From the NCBI RefSeq assembly GCF_033441515.1, contig NZ_JAWQJT010000002.1, forward strand, positions 186,001 through 250,000: a DNA stretch of 64,000 nucleotides. Reading direction: 5' to 3'. Below are positions 7,704 through 16,249 of this stretch, one piece after another. Made by a program: the position numbers and the translations under genes. The first letter of the stretch is position 1, and every line of letters begins with the position of its first letter. Under the pieces are notes generated by a model, which did not search any database, was not told where the DNA came from, and saw only the letters and a list, made by a program, of their open reading frames with translations. The DNA is from Amycolatopsis solani (GTDB taxonomy: Bacteria; Actinomycetota; Actinomycetes; Mycobacteriales; Pseudonocardiaceae).

Positions 7704-7739
7704 CTTTTGCAACTATTGACCATCTTGCTATAGCAAAAG
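7704..7739. promoter_or_regulatory. Candidate operator for the FCD regulator
   Basis: Between the divergent GntR and MFS genes the DNA turns AT-rich. TTGCTATAGCAA (7725-7736) is a perfect 12 bp palindrome, and CTTTTGC (7704-7710) is inverted to GCAAAAG (7733-7739). The two halves start alike (CTTTTGCAACTA and, on the other strand, CTTTTGCTATAG), suggesting two related binding sites that cover both promoters. Confidence 0.6.
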
Positions 7740-7775
7740 TACGGTGGCCGCCAAGCCCAAGGGAAGGTGCCGACG

Positions 7776-9041
7776 ATGACGTTGACCACCCCGCGCGTCC
7801 GGACGGGACGCATCACGTTCTACGTGGCTCTGGCGGTCTTCGCGCAGGAGTCGACGTGGAACCTCTACGACTCGCAGGTCCCGCCGCTGCTGCGCGAGCA
7901 CCTCGGCAGCGCCGCGCTCATCGGCGCGCTGATGGGCATGGACAACCTGCTCGGCATCTTCATCCAGCCGTGGATGGGCAACCGCTCCGACGGCACCCGG
8001 ACGTCGTGGGGGCGGCGCATCCCGTACCTCGTCGCCGGCATGCCGGTGGCGGCCGTGCTGTTCGTGCTCATCCCGCACGCCGCGGTCTCGCTGCCGCTGC
8101 TGATCCTCGTCATGTTCGGCTACGCGCTCGTCGCGAACTCGTTCAAGCCGATCGCCGAGTCGCTGCTCCCGGACTTCATCGGCCCCGAGCGCCGCAGCCG
8201 GGCCAACGCGGCGGTCAAGATCGCCTCCAGCATCACGGTGATCGTCGCCGCGCTGATCAGCATCTTCCTCATCGACGACTTCCCGAAGCTGTCCTTCGCC
8301 ATCCCGGCGGTCCTGATGCTGGTGTCGATGGGTGTGCTGGCGTGGCGGGTGCGCGACAGCAAGTCCCCGGCCTATCAGGCCGCGCTCGAAGAGGACCGCG
8401 CCGGGCAGGACACCGGGCCCCGCGTCCGGATGCGGGACGTCCTGCTCGACATCGGGCGCGACGCCGACCGCAGCCGGCTGCTGGTCATCGCGGCCGTCTT
8501 CGCCTTCGGCGGCGCGTGGTTCGCGTCGCGGTCGCTCGTCACCAACTACGGCATGGAGACGCTGGGCATGTCCCGCGGCGACGCCGGCGGGCTCACCCTG
8601 CCCAGCGGGCTGGCGTTCCTCGCGGCCGCCTACCCGGTGGCGCTGCTGGCCGAACGCTTCGGCAGGCTGCGGGTGATCCTGATCGGGATGGCCGTGTTCG
8701 CCGCGGCGATGGTGCTCGGCACGCTCGTGCGCACCCCGGCCGGCACGGTCGTCGCGATGTGCGTGGCGGCCGCGGGCGCGGCGGCGTTCATGGTCAACAT
8801 GGCGGTCGTCCTGTGGAACCTCGCGCCGTCCGCGCGGGTGCTCGGTACCTACACCGGCCTCTACACCGTCGGCTGGTCGAGCGGCGGGTTCGCCGGCCCG
8901 GCACTGGTCGGCGGCATGGTCGACGTGACCGGGTGGCCGTTCCTGCTGCTCGACATCGCGCTCGTCACGGCGATCGCGGTGCTCCTGGTGGCGCGCGTGG
9001 CCCAGCTGCAGCGCCGGCGCACCGACGGGCGCGCACTGTGA
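7776..9041 (+). CDS. MFS transporter, sugar/organic-acid type
   Basis: 421 residues, about 12 hydrophobic segments. The loop between helices 2 and 3 reads GNRSDGTRTSWGRRIPYL, similar to the (S)D-x-x-x-GRRRP loop of GPH/SLC45-like transporters. It probably brings in the substrate of the enzymes encoded downstream. I chose ATG 7776 over GTG 7767 because GGAAGG (7762-7767) sits at a good distance. The stop codon overlaps the next gene's GTG (GTGA), so translation is coupled. The substrate cannot be read from sequence; a hydroxy-acid is inferred from the neighbours. Confidence 0.85.
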   Translation: MTLTTPRVRTGRITFYVALAVFAQESTWNLYDSQVPPLLREHLGSAALIGALMGMDNLLGIFIQPWMGNRSDGTRTSWGRRIPYLVAGMPVAAVLFVLIPHAAVSLPLLILVMFGYALVANSFKPIAESLLPDFIGPERRSRANAAVKIASSITVIVAALISIFLIDDFPKLSFAIPAVLMLVSMGVLAWRVRDSKSPAYQAALEEDRAGQDTGPRVRMRDVLLDIGRDADRSRLLVIAAVFAFGGAWFASRSLVTNYGMETLGMSRGDAGGLTLPSGLAFLAAAYPVALLAERFGRLRVILIGMAVFAAAMVLGTLVRTPAGTVVAMCVAAAGAAAFMVNMAVVLWNLAPSARVLGTYTGLYTVGWSSGGFAGPALVGGMVDVTGWPFLLLDIALVTAIAVLLVARVAQLQRRRTDGRAL

Positions 9042-9976
9042 CCCGCGTGCTGATCACCGCCGACTTCCTGCGCCCCGGCGACGAGGCGGACGAGTACCTG
9101 CGCGCCGCCGGGTTCGAAACTACGCACTCGCCGATGGTGGGCAAGCGCGATCCCGAGCAGCTCGTCGCGGCGCTGGACGGGATCGACGCGGCACTGGTGG
9201 CCAACGAACCGCTGACCGCGGACGTCCTGGCCCGCGCGCCGCGGCTGCGGGCCGTCGTCCGGACCGGCGTGGGGTACGACTCCATCGACGTCGAAGCCGC
9301 CGCCCGGCAGGGGATCAGCGTCAGCAACCTGCCCGGGGTCAACGCGAACGCGGTGGCCGAGTACACCCTCGGCCTGCTGCTCGCCGGGGCCCGGCGGCTC
9401 GTGCAGTCGGCGTCCGGCGTGGCGCGGGGGGAGTGGCCGCGCGAGGACGGGCGCGAACTGCGCGGGTCGACGCTCGGGCTCATCGGGTACGGCGCCACCG
9501 CGCGGGCGGTGGTGCCGCTGGCGCGCGCGTTCGGGATGACCGTCGTCTGCACGTCCGGCCTGCGCGGCCCGGACGTCCGGTTCGTCGAGCTGCCCGAGCT
9601 GCTGTCCACTTCGGACTACGTGTCGGTGCACACGGCGCTGACCGGCCGGACCCGCGGGCTGCTGGACGCCTTGGCGTTCAAGCGGATGAAGCCGACGGCG
9701 TTCCTCGTCAACACGGCCCGGGGCGCGATCGTCGACGAAGCCGCGCTCGTCGAAGCGTTGCGGGCTGGGGAGATCGCCGGGGCGGCGCTCGACGTCGTCG
9801 GCGAAGAACCGTTGCCCGCCGACAGTCCGCTGCGCGGGGTGGCGGGGATCGTCGTCTACTCGCACCTGGCCGGGCAGACCGCCGAAGCGCGCCGGGCCGC
9901 GGGCCTGCGCGGAGCCGAGGAACTCGTGGCGGCACTGGCCGGCCGGGCCCGATTCGTTGTCAACGGAGGGAATTGA
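9038..9976 (+). CDS. D-isomer-specific 2-hydroxyacid dehydrogenase
   Basis: 312 residues. Rossmann domain with RGSTLGLIGYGATARAVVPLARAFG (GxGxxA-type NAD loop), catalytic Arg in VRTGVGYDSID, Glu in VVGEEPLP and a C-terminal His in YSHLAGQT. The His lies in 'SHLAGQT', where many relatives have 'TPHxxG'. The family oxidises D-2-hydroxyacids or reduces 2-ketoacids with NAD(P). It is translationally coupled to the transporter before it and is followed by the AtuA-like/DUF4387 pair, which suggests a multi-step hydroxy-acid pathway. The direction and substrate are not determined. Confidence 0.87.
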   Translation: MTRVLITADFLRPGDEADEYLRAAGFETTHSPMVGKRDPEQLVAALDGIDAALVANEPLTADVLARAPRLRAVVRTGVGYDSIDVEAAARQGISVSNLPGVNANAVAEYTLGLLLAGARRLVQSASGVARGEWPREDGRELRGSTLGLIGYGATARAVVPLARAFGMTVVCTSGLRGPDVRFVELPELLSTSDYVSVHTALTGRTRGLLDALAFKRMKPTAFLVNTARGAIVDEAALVEALRAGEIAGAALDVVGEEPLPADSPLRGVAGIVVYSHLAGQTAEARRAAGLRGAEELVAALAGRARFVVNGGN

Positions 9977-9981
9977 AGACC

Positions 9982-11346
9982 ATGGACAAGGTGCGCGTGC
10001 TGGCCCCGAGCGGGATGCTCGGCGCCGGCTGGGACCACGCGACCGTCGAACGCGGCATCGCGCTAGGCGCCGATGTCATCAGCATCGACGGCGGGTCGAC
10101 GGACTCCGGCCCGTACTACCTCGGCGCCGCGACGGCCAAGACGACCGCCAAAGCCGTCGCGCGCGACCTGCGCAGCCTGTTCACGGCGGCCGCGGGCGCC
10201 GGGATCCCGGTGATCGTGGGCTCGTGCGGGACGAGCGGCACCGACGCCGGCGTCGACTGGGTCGCCGGGATCGCCGCCGAAGTGCTGGCGGAGGAAGGCC
10301 TGGACCTGAAGGTCGCGAGAATCTACAGCGAGCAGGACGCGGCGGAGCTGAAGGAACACCTCGGCGCCGGCCGCGTGCACCCGTTGCCCCCGCTGGGAGA
10401 ACTGGCCGCCGAGACCCTGGAGAGCTGCACGCACATCGTCGGCGCGATGGGCCACGAGCCGATCGTCGAGGCCCTGCGCGCGGGCGCGCAGGTCGTCCTC
10501 GCCGGCCGCGCGACCGACACGGCGGTCGCGGCGGCGTACCCGCTCATGAAGGGCCTGCCGGCCGGGCCGGTGTGGCACGCGGCCAAGATCGTCGAGTGCG
10601 GCGGCCAGTGCACGGACAACCCGCGCGCGGGCGGCGTCCTGGCGACGATCGACGCGGACGGCTTCACGATCGAGCCGCTCGACCCGGACGCGGCGTGCAC
10701 CCCGATCCTCGTGGCGGCGCACATGCTCTACGAGACGGCGAACCCGTTCGAGATGCGCGAACCCGACGGTACCCTCGACGTCCGCGAGGCGGAATACACC
10801 GCCGTCGACGACCGGGTCGTCCGGGTGACCGGCTCGAAGTTCCACGTCGCCGACCAGCACACGATCAAGCTCGAAGGCGCGCGGGTCACCGGGTACGAGA
10901 CGATGTCGTTCTCGGCGATCCGCGACCCGCTGGTGCTGGCCGACATCGACGAGTGGGCCGCGCTGATGCGCGCGCTGATCACCCAGCGCGTCAGCCAGAC
11001 GCTGGGCCTGGCGGCCGGCGAGTACGCGTTCGACCTGCGGCTGTACGGCCACAACGCGGTCCTGGGCGAGCTCGAGCCGGAGACCGGACCGCCGCGCGAG
11101 GTGGGCGTGATGCTGCTGGTCAACGCCCCGGACCAGCCGACGGCGACGGCGGTGGCGAAGGTGGCCAACCCGCTGATGCTGCACCTGCCGACGCCGTCGA
11201 TGGACTACCTGCCCAGCTTCGCGTTCCCGTCCTCCCCGGCGGAGGTCGAGCGCGGCGCGGCGTACGAATTCGTGCTGAACCACGTCGTCGATTGCGCGCC
11301 ACTGGAGCTGTTCCGCATCGAGTTCGAGGGGAAGACCCATGCCTGA
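9982..11346 (+). CDS. AtuA-like protein (DUF1446 family)
   Basis: 454 residues. Begins KVRVLAPSGMLGAGW and carries DVISIDGGSTDSGPYYLG, VGSCGTSGTDAGVDW and LAGRATDTAVAAAYPL, all hallmarks of the DUF1446/AtuA N-terminal-like family. AtuA was named from acyclic terpene utilisation in Pseudomonas; most homologues in actinomycetes sit in organic-acid operons and have no proven reaction. ATG with GGAGGG upstream at 9966-9971. It overlaps the DUF4387 gene by 8 bases. Conserved Cys and Asp residues in the listed motifs could be catalytic, but this is a guess. Confidence 0.8.
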   Translation: MDKVRVLAPSGMLGAGWDHATVERGIALGADVISIDGGSTDSGPYYLGAATAKTTAKAVARDLRSLFTAAAGAGIPVIVGSCGTSGTDAGVDWVAGIAAEVLAEEGLDLKVARIYSEQDAAELKEHLGAGRVHPLPPLGELAAETLESCTHIVGAMGHEPIVEALRAGAQVVLAGRATDTAVAAAYPLMKGLPAGPVWHAAKIVECGGQCTDNPRAGGVLATIDADGFTIEPLDPDAACTPILVAAHMLYETANPFEMREPDGTLDVREAEYTAVDDRVVRVTGSKFHVADQHTIKLEGARVTGYETMSFSAIRDPLVLADIDEWAALMRALITQRVSQTLGLAAGEYAFDLRLYGHNAVLGELEPETGPPREVGVMLLVNAPDQPTATAVAKVANPLMLHLPTPSMDYLPSFAFPSSPAEVERGAAYEFVLNHVVDCAPLELFRIEFEGKTHA

Positions 11347-11656
11347 AACCACGCTGGCGGACCTGGCCCACGAGGTCCGGTCGAAGAACGCGGGCCCGTT
11401 CTGGGTGACCATGGAACTGTTCATGCGCGACGCCGACGGTTACCGGGTGGCGGCGGACGAGACGTTCCTGAATGAGCGCGTGATCGCTTCGCTTTACCAC
11501 GTCGACGAACATTCGATCGGTATCTTCCGCATCCCGTCGCTGAACGTCGTGAAGATTTCTTTCCCGCGCCCGGTGAGCCAGGGCTCGCTGCGGGACCGCG
11601 ACATGCACGCGGGGCAGCACCACGTGCCACTGGCACGCCTGGTGGTGCCGGCCTGA
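11339..11656 (+). CDS. DUF4387 family protein
   Basis: 105 residues. Short alpha/beta protein with VRSKNAGPFWVTMELFM near the N-terminus and SLNVVKISFPRPVSQGS...DMHAGQHHVPL near the C-terminus, the pattern of DUF4387, which is found next to or fused with AtuA-like proteins. Its start lies inside the 3' end of the AtuA-like gene, so the two products are probably subunits of one enzyme. No function is established that I can name. Confidence 0.78.
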   Translation: MPETTLADLAHEVRSKNAGPFWVTMELFMRDADGYRVAADETFLNERVIASLYHVDEHSIGIFRIPSLNVVKISFPRPVSQGSLRDRDMHAGQHHVPLARLVVPA

Positions 11657-11667
11657 GCCGGGCCCGG

Positions 11668-11907
11668 TCAATCCCCGCCCGGGTTCGCGCCTTCCGCGTC
11701 CCGGGCGGGCGCCGTCGAGGATGGCCCGGCCTCCGGCCACACGCCGTGCCGGGAATGCCAGCGCATCGGATCGGCGCCCCGCTTCAATTCGATCAGGTTG
11801 AACGCCTCGAGCCCGGTGAGCGGACGCCCCCGGCGGCGCAGTAAATGCCGGATCCACCGGAGTTTCCGCCGTGGTCCATGATTCTCTTCCGCGGTGACTC
11901 GCGCCAT
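11668..11907 (-). CDS. Small basic hypothetical protein
   Basis: 79 residues, not recognised. The N-terminal half is strongly basic (GPRRKLRWIRHLLRRRGRPL) and may bind nucleic acid or a membrane surface; the rest includes LEAFNLIELKRGADPMRWH and a Pro/Gly/Asp tail. ATG is preceded by GGAGGGGAG at an ideal distance, which is the main reason for accepting it over the longer reading frame. It is convergent to the DUF4387 gene with only 11 bases between. Confidence 0.55.
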   Translation of the reverse strand: MARVTAEENHGPRRKLRWIRHLLRRRGRPLTGLEAFNLIELKRGADPMRWHSRHGVWPEAGPSSTAPARDAEGANPGGD

Positions 11908-11992
11908 GGCGACTCCCCTCCGCGGGGTACGATATCGGGATTCTTCGCCGTTCGAGGCGAATTCCCGAATCCGCCGGCGAGCGCGGAGCCGT

Positions 11993-13315
11993 TCATCCCC
12001 CTGGTGTGCTTCGGATCCGGCTGAGGACGCGGCCGAACCAGCGCCCGGAGTTTTCCCTCCGCTGGGCACCCAGCCACTCCGCGATGTCGGCGACCACGGC
12101 CGGGTCCACGTGCTGCGGTGACCCGTACCCGGCGGGTGAAGCGGGACCTTCGCCACGGAAGAACATGTGGTCGTCCGCGTCGTGGACGCGGATCGTGACG
12201 TCGGGGCGGTGGGACAGGCCCGCTCGCCAGCGCGCGAGGTCGCCGGCCACCGTCACCTGGTAGTCGCGGCCTCCCTGCAGGATGAGCATCGGCTTGGGCA
12301 GTGCGGCCGCCGTTGCGACCGGGTCGTACGTGCGCAGGTCCAGCCAGTACGACGCCGGCCAGCCGAAGAGCAGGTCCGACGGCGGGGTCGTGGGGGACAG
12401 GGTGGGGCTGTCGGCGAGCGCGGCCTGCCGGGTGACCGACTCGACGGCCGCCGTCGTGGCCGGGCCCGGGTCCAGCTCGGCCAGGTACCGGACGACCCGG
12501 ACGGCGGCCGGGCCCAGCGGCAGCGTGTCGCCGGCGAGGCTCACCACGCCGGCGATCGACGCGTCGGCGGCCGCGACCCGCGGGGCCGCCTTGCCGCCGC
12601 CGCTGTGGCCGAGGACGAACACCCGCTCGGCGTCCACCGTCCGCCGCTGCCGCAGCAGGCGGGCGGCGGCGAGGGCGTGCGGCACGTACTCCCCGGTCAT
12701 CGTGAACCCGGGCTCGGCACCGACGTGGGGGTGGGAGTGGGTCACCTTGTCGAACCGGGCCACCGCGACGCCGCGGCTCGCCAGGCCCCACGCCAGGTCC
12801 TTGAACGGCTTGTTCGGGCCGGTCGTCTGGTCGCGGTCGAACGGCCCCGAGCCGAGCAGCACCAGTCCCGGCCACGGGCCGCGCCCGGTGGGAACGGTCA
12901 GCGTGCCGGGCACCGCGAGCGGACCGGACCCGACGGTGACTTCGCGCTCGGTGAACCGGCGCGGGTCGGCGTAGTCCGGTGGCTCCCACGACGTGCCGGC
13001 CGGTGGCGCGAGCCGCAAGCCGTGCAGCAGGCCGGCGTCGTCGACCGACATGACCACCGTGAGCCCGCCGCGTTCACCCGTGACCGGGACGCTCACCCGC
13101 ACCAGACCCGCCTCGCCCGGTTCGGTCACCGGGGCGCCGACCGCGGACACCGGCCCGATCTTGGCGAGCTCGCCTTCCCAGCCGACCCGCAGCGTCTCGG
13201 CGGACGCCACCGCCCGCAGCCTCGGTGCGAACAACTCCTCGACGTCGGCGAAACGCCGTTCGGCCGCCATCCCGACCACCGCCGCGGCGACGGCCGCCGG
13301 CCCCCGGTCCGTCAT
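11993..13315 (-). CDS. Alpha/beta hydrolase with N-terminal DUF3887-like domain
   Basis: 440 residues. Residues 1-110 resemble the NTF2-like DUF3887 fold found before serine hydrolases (MAAERRFADVEELFAPRLRA..., then VRVSVPVTGERGGLTVVMSVDDAGLLHGLRLAP). The rest is an alpha/beta hydrolase: oxyanion region VLLGSGPFDRDQTTGPN, nucleophile elbow GHSGGGK, acid region LQGGRDYQV and a C-terminal His in ADDHMFF. It is probably an esterase/peptidase of the BAAT/DLH-like group. ATG at 13315 was chosen because a longer reading would run through the promoter it shares with the divergent HTH gene. No signal peptide seen. Confidence 0.8.
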   Translation of the reverse strand: MTDRGPAAVAAAVVGMAAERRFADVEELFAPRLRAVASAETLRVGWEGELAKIGPVSAVGAPVTEPGEAGLVRVSVPVTGERGGLTVVMSVDDAGLLHGLRLAPPAGTSWEPPDYADPRRFTEREVTVGSGPLAVPGTLTVPTGRGPWPGLVLLGSGPFDRDQTTGPNKPFKDLAWGLASRGVAVARFDKVTHSHPHVGAEPGFTMTGEYVPHALAAARLLRQRRTVDAERVFVLGHSGGGKAAPRVAAADASIAGVVSLAGDTLPLGPAAVRVVRYLAELDPGPATTAAVESVTRQAALADSPTLSPTTPPSDLLFGWPASYWLDLRTYDPVATAAALPKPMLILQGGRDYQVTVAGDLARWRAGLSHRPDVTIRVHDADDHMFFRGEGPASPAGYGSPQHVDPAVVADIAEWLGAQRRENSGRWFGRVLSRIRSTPGG

Positions 13316-13329
13316 GATCCCCCCACCTT

Positions 13330-13370
13330 TCTCACTTTTTGCGAACGGTATCACCGTGTGAGATCGTTCG
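13330..13370. promoter_or_regulatory. Nested inverted repeats in divergent promoter
   Basis: Between the hydrolase and the HTH gene are TCTCAC (13330-13335) paired with GTGAGA (13358-13363) and CGAACG (13342-13347) paired with CGTTCG (13365-13370). The short intergenic distance (58 bp) makes this the natural operator site for the HTH protein encoded to the right. Confidence 0.4.
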
Positions 13371-13373
13371 GTA

Positions 13374-13913
13374 GTGGACACCTTGGAACTGCTGGCGCAC
13401 CCGGTCCGGCTGCGGATCGTGCACGCCATGCGCGGCGGGCGGACGCACACCACCGCCCAGCTCTGCGCGCTGCTGCCGGACGTCTCGAAAGCGATGGTCT
13501 ACCGGCACGTCGACCTGCTCACCACCGGCGGAATCCTGCGCGTGGCCGAGGAACGGCGGGTGCGCGGCGCGGTCGAACGCCACTACGAGCTGCGTCCGGA
13601 GCGGGCCTCCATCGACCCGGACACGGCCGCGGCGCTGTCGCCGGAGGACCACCGGCGCGGGTTCGCGGTGGCGGTCGCCGCCCTGGTCGCCGAGTTCAAC
13701 GCCTACCTCGACCGGGAGAACGCCGATCCGGCCACCGATCCCGTCGGCTACCGGCAGCACGCGATCTGGCTGAACCGGGACGAACTGGTCGCGATGAACG
13801 ACGAACTGCGTGCCGCGATCCTGCCCCGGCTGGCCAATCGGCCCGCCCCCGGCCGCGCGCGGTACCTGCTCAGCCCCATCCTCTTCCCCAGCGAGCAGCC
13901 CGCCGCCGACTGA
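13374..13913 (+). CDS. ArsR-like winged helix transcriptional regulator
   Basis: 179 residues. Winged HTH at about 2-75 (LELLAHPVRLRIVHAM..., TAQLCALLPDVSKAMVYRHVDLLTTGGIL) of the ArsR/HTH_20 type, then a helical C-terminal part with DRENADPATDPVGYRQHAIWLNRDELVAM, which is common in actinobacterial members controlling a divergent gene. No metal-binding Cys pair is seen, so it is probably not a metal sensor. GTG start. The divergent hydrolase gene is the likely target. Confidence 0.82.
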   Translation: MDTLELLAHPVRLRIVHAMRGGRTHTTAQLCALLPDVSKAMVYRHVDLLTTGGILRVAEERRVRGAVERHYELRPERASIDPDTAAALSPEDHRRGFAVAVAALVAEFNAYLDRENADPATDPVGYRQHAIWLNRDELVAMNDELRAAILPRLANRPAPGRARYLLSPILFPSEQPAAD

Positions 13914-13957
13914 GGCCGCTGTACTATCCCGGCACCGATCCGGACTGGGGGAAGCGC

Positions 13958-15154
13958 ATGAGCAGGGTTTTGGTGGCGGGGGCGAGCGTCGCGGGGCCCG
14001 CGCTGGCGCACTGGCTGCGCCGGCGGGGGGCCGAGGTGACCGTGGTCGAGCGGGCTCCCGGGCTGCGTCCCGGCGGGCAGGCGGTGGACGCGCGCGGGGT
14101 GACCAGGGAGGTCATCCGGCTGATGGGGCTGGACGACGCGGTGCGCGCCGCCCGCACCGAAACCGCCGGCGCGCACACCGTGGACGCGGACGGGTACGTG
14201 CTCGAGACGTTCAGCGCGGAAGACGACGGCGGCGACGGCTACATCTCGGAGATCGAGATCCTGCGCGGAGACCTGTCCCGGGTGCTGTACGACGACACCC
14301 GCGACGGCGTCGAGTACCGCTTCGGCGACCGGATCGCCGAGCTCACCCAGGACGCCGACGGCGTCGACGTGACCTTCGAGAGCGGTGACCGGCAGCGCTT
14401 CGACCTGGTGATCGGCGCCGACGGGCTGCACTCGTCGTTGCGGGCGATGGTCTTCGGGCCGCGCGAGCGGTTCGTCCGCCACCTGGGGCACGTGCTGGCG
14501 TTCTACAGCGTGCCCAACGAGTTCGGGCTGGACCGCTGGCTGCTCGAGTACCAGGAGCCCGGCCGCTCCGCCATGCTGCGGCCGATCGGGGACGCCACCC
14601 GCGCGATGGCCATGTTCTCCTTCACCGCGCCCGCTTTCGACGTCGACCACCGCGACGTCGAGGCCCAGAAGAGCCTGCTGCGCGCGCAGGTGGCCGACCT
14701 GGGCTGGCTGACCCCGCGCCTGCTCGCGCACCTCGACGACACCCCGGACTTCTACCTCGACCAGGTCGCCCAGGTGGTGATGGACCGCTGGTCGAGCGGA
14801 CGGGTGGGGCTGCTCGGCGACGCGGCGTTCAGCTCGTCACCGCTGTCCGGGCAAGGCACCGGCCTGGCCCTGATCGGCGCCTACCTGCTGGCCGGCGACC
14901 TGGCCGCCGCCGACTGGAACCCGGCGGCCGGCTTCGCCCGCTACGAGGAGCGGATGCGCGCGTTCGTCGAAGCCAACCAGGAGATCGGCCGCCTGCACGC
15001 GAAGATGCGCGGAGCCGCTGACGCCGATGCCGAGCCGGCGGGGGAGCCCGACATGGAATGGCTCAGCGGGCTGGTCGAGCGGGCGGTCAACGGTGTCGAG
15101 TTGCCTGACTACGCGGGCGTGCCGGATTCGGGGCCGTCGGTCACGAGCCGGTAG
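13958..15154 (+). CDS. FAD-dependent monooxygenase (PHBH/TetX-like)
   Basis: 398 residues. FAD-binding GASVAGPALAHWLRRRGAEVTVVER at the N-terminus, a second nucleotide motif DLVIGADGLHSSLR, and GDAAFSSSPLSGQGTGLAL near residue 290, the class A flavoprotein monooxygenase set. It hydroxylates an aromatic or polyketide-like substrate with NAD(P)H and O2; the substrate is not predictable. ATG 13958 has weak ribosome binding (GGGGGAAG). It follows the ArsR-like gene by 44 bp and could be cotranscribed with it. Confidence 0.88.
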   Translation: MSRVLVAGASVAGPALAHWLRRRGAEVTVVERAPGLRPGGQAVDARGVTREVIRLMGLDDAVRAARTETAGAHTVDADGYVLETFSAEDDGGDGYISEIEILRGDLSRVLYDDTRDGVEYRFGDRIAELTQDADGVDVTFESGDRQRFDLVIGADGLHSSLRAMVFGPRERFVRHLGHVLAFYSVPNEFGLDRWLLEYQEPGRSAMLRPIGDATRAMAMFSFTAPAFDVDHRDVEAQKSLLRAQVADLGWLTPRLLAHLDDTPDFYLDQVAQVVMDRWSSGRVGLLGDAAFSSSPLSGQGTGLALIGAYLLAGDLAAADWNPAAGFARYEERMRAFVEANQEIGRLHAKMRGAADADAEPAGEPDMEWLSGLVERAVNGVELPDYAGVPDSGPSVTSR

Positions 15155-15172
15155 GTCTCTGCCGGCCGCTTT

Positions 15173-15207
15173 CCGATGTGGACCACCCGCTCAACGGTCC
15201 ACATCGG
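15173..15207. terminator. Bidirectional hairpin terminator
   Basis: CCGATGTGGACC (15173-15184) and GGTCCACATCGG (15196-15207) form a perfect 12 bp stem with an 11 nt loop, between and partly inside the ends of two convergent genes. There is no U run, as usual in high-GC actinomycetes. Confidence 0.7.
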
Positions 15208-15466
15208 CCCGCCGCCGGTCGCCGAGTTCCTCGGTGAGCAGGGTGTCGAGCTTCGCGGCGGCTCGGCGCACCGCGAGCACGAGCCACACGATCACCGCGA
15301 CCGCGATGATCACGAGGGCGGTCGGCCAGGTGGGTCCCTCGTCCGCGGGTACCACCGCGATCGCGGCCGCGGCCAGGAACGGCCAGCGGCCGGCCGGCGT
15401 CCGGAGGTGCCAGCGGGGGGATGCGGAGTCGTGGGCGGTCAGGAAGACGGGGCCATGAGAGCTCAC
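15191..15466 (-). CDS. Small single-pass membrane protein
   Basis: 91 residues, not recognised. A possible short hydrophobic stretch at 29-40 (PFLAAAAIAVVP) and a clear transmembrane helix at about 50-66 (ALVIIAVAVIVWLVLAV), followed by a charged helix RRAAAKLDTLLTEELGDRRR. It starts at GTG 15466 with AAGGAGAGG at 10 nt; the frame stays open further upstream but without a better start. It stands alone between a terminator and a divergent secreted protein gene. Confidence 0.55.
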   Translation of the reverse strand: MSSHGPVFLTAHDSASPRWHLRTPAGRWPFLAAAAIAVVPADEGPTWPTALVIIAVAVIVWLVLAVRRAAAKLDTLLTEELGDRRRADVDR

Positions 15467-15721
15467 GAGGGAACGACCTCTCCTTCGGGGTCCGGCGACG
15501 CAGGGGATGTCGACCGAAAGAGCGTCGGGGTTACTCAAAGCCACCGAATCGGTGGTGAATCGAAGGCAAATACACTCGAACGAGTGACAACCAGGGGTCG
15601 TTGTTTGGAATCATGCCAATTGATTGACGGGCAAACCGCGTAGCCCGAAAAGGTTACTTCGCGCGCTTCGGCCGCTCGGTGCGCCTAGGGTCGCTCTCAA
15701 GATCGACTAGGGGAGCCCGTC

Positions 15722-16249
15722 ATGCGTATGCGTTCCATCGCCGCCGTGGTCCTGCTGGCTTGCGCGTCCGGGGTGGTGCCCGCCGCGACCGGGATCGGCG
15801 CGCAGGCCCTCGCGCTGTACCCGTGCCCCGAGGTGCGGGATCCGCCCGATTACACCTTCTCCAATTCCTCACGGTCCTGGCTCGCGACGAACCTCCGCAG
15901 CGATTACCTCCGCGGGCCGGGCACGATCACCTACAACAAGACGGCGACGTCGACGGTGAACGCGTCGATCACGGGGACGACCAGCGTGGAAGCGGGCGTG
16001 ATCTTCGCCAAGGCCAGCGCCTCGCTCGCGGTGAGCGTGGGCGCCAGCTACGCGAAGTCCGACTCGTGGTCCTACGCGGCGACGGTGCCCGCCGGCAAGC
16101 TGCTGCGGTTGCAGCAGTACAAGGAGGCCCGCACGTTCACCGTGCGGAAGTACCACATCGTCCCGCCCTGCACGACGAAGACCATCTGGACGAAGAAGGT
16201 GTCCGCGCCGGTCAAGAACGCGAGCTACCTCTGGCAGCTCGTCAGCTGA
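15722..16249 (+). CDS. Secreted beta-rich protein of unknown function
   Basis: 175 residues with a Sec signal peptide (MRMRSIAAVVLLACASGVVPAATG, likely cleavage after ALA near residue 32). The mature part alternates Ser/Thr/Ala with hydrophobic residues across TSTVNASITGTTSVEAGV and FAKASASLAVSVGASYAKS, the pattern of long amphipathic beta strands as in aerolysin-like or other beta-hairpin proteins. Two Cys (PCPEV near the start and PPCTTK near the end) could form a disulfide. Homologues are, as far as I recall, annotated only as hypothetical. It overlaps the convergent BldD-like gene by 8 bp. Confidence 0.65.
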   Translation: MRMRSIAAVVLLACASGVVPAATGIGAQALALYPCPEVRDPPDYTFSNSSRSWLATNLRSDYLRGPGTITYNKTATSTVNASITGTTSVEAGVIFAKASASLAVSVGASYAKSDSWSYAATVPAGKLLRLQQYKEARTFTVRKYHIVPPCTTKTIWTKKVSAPVKNASYLWQLVS

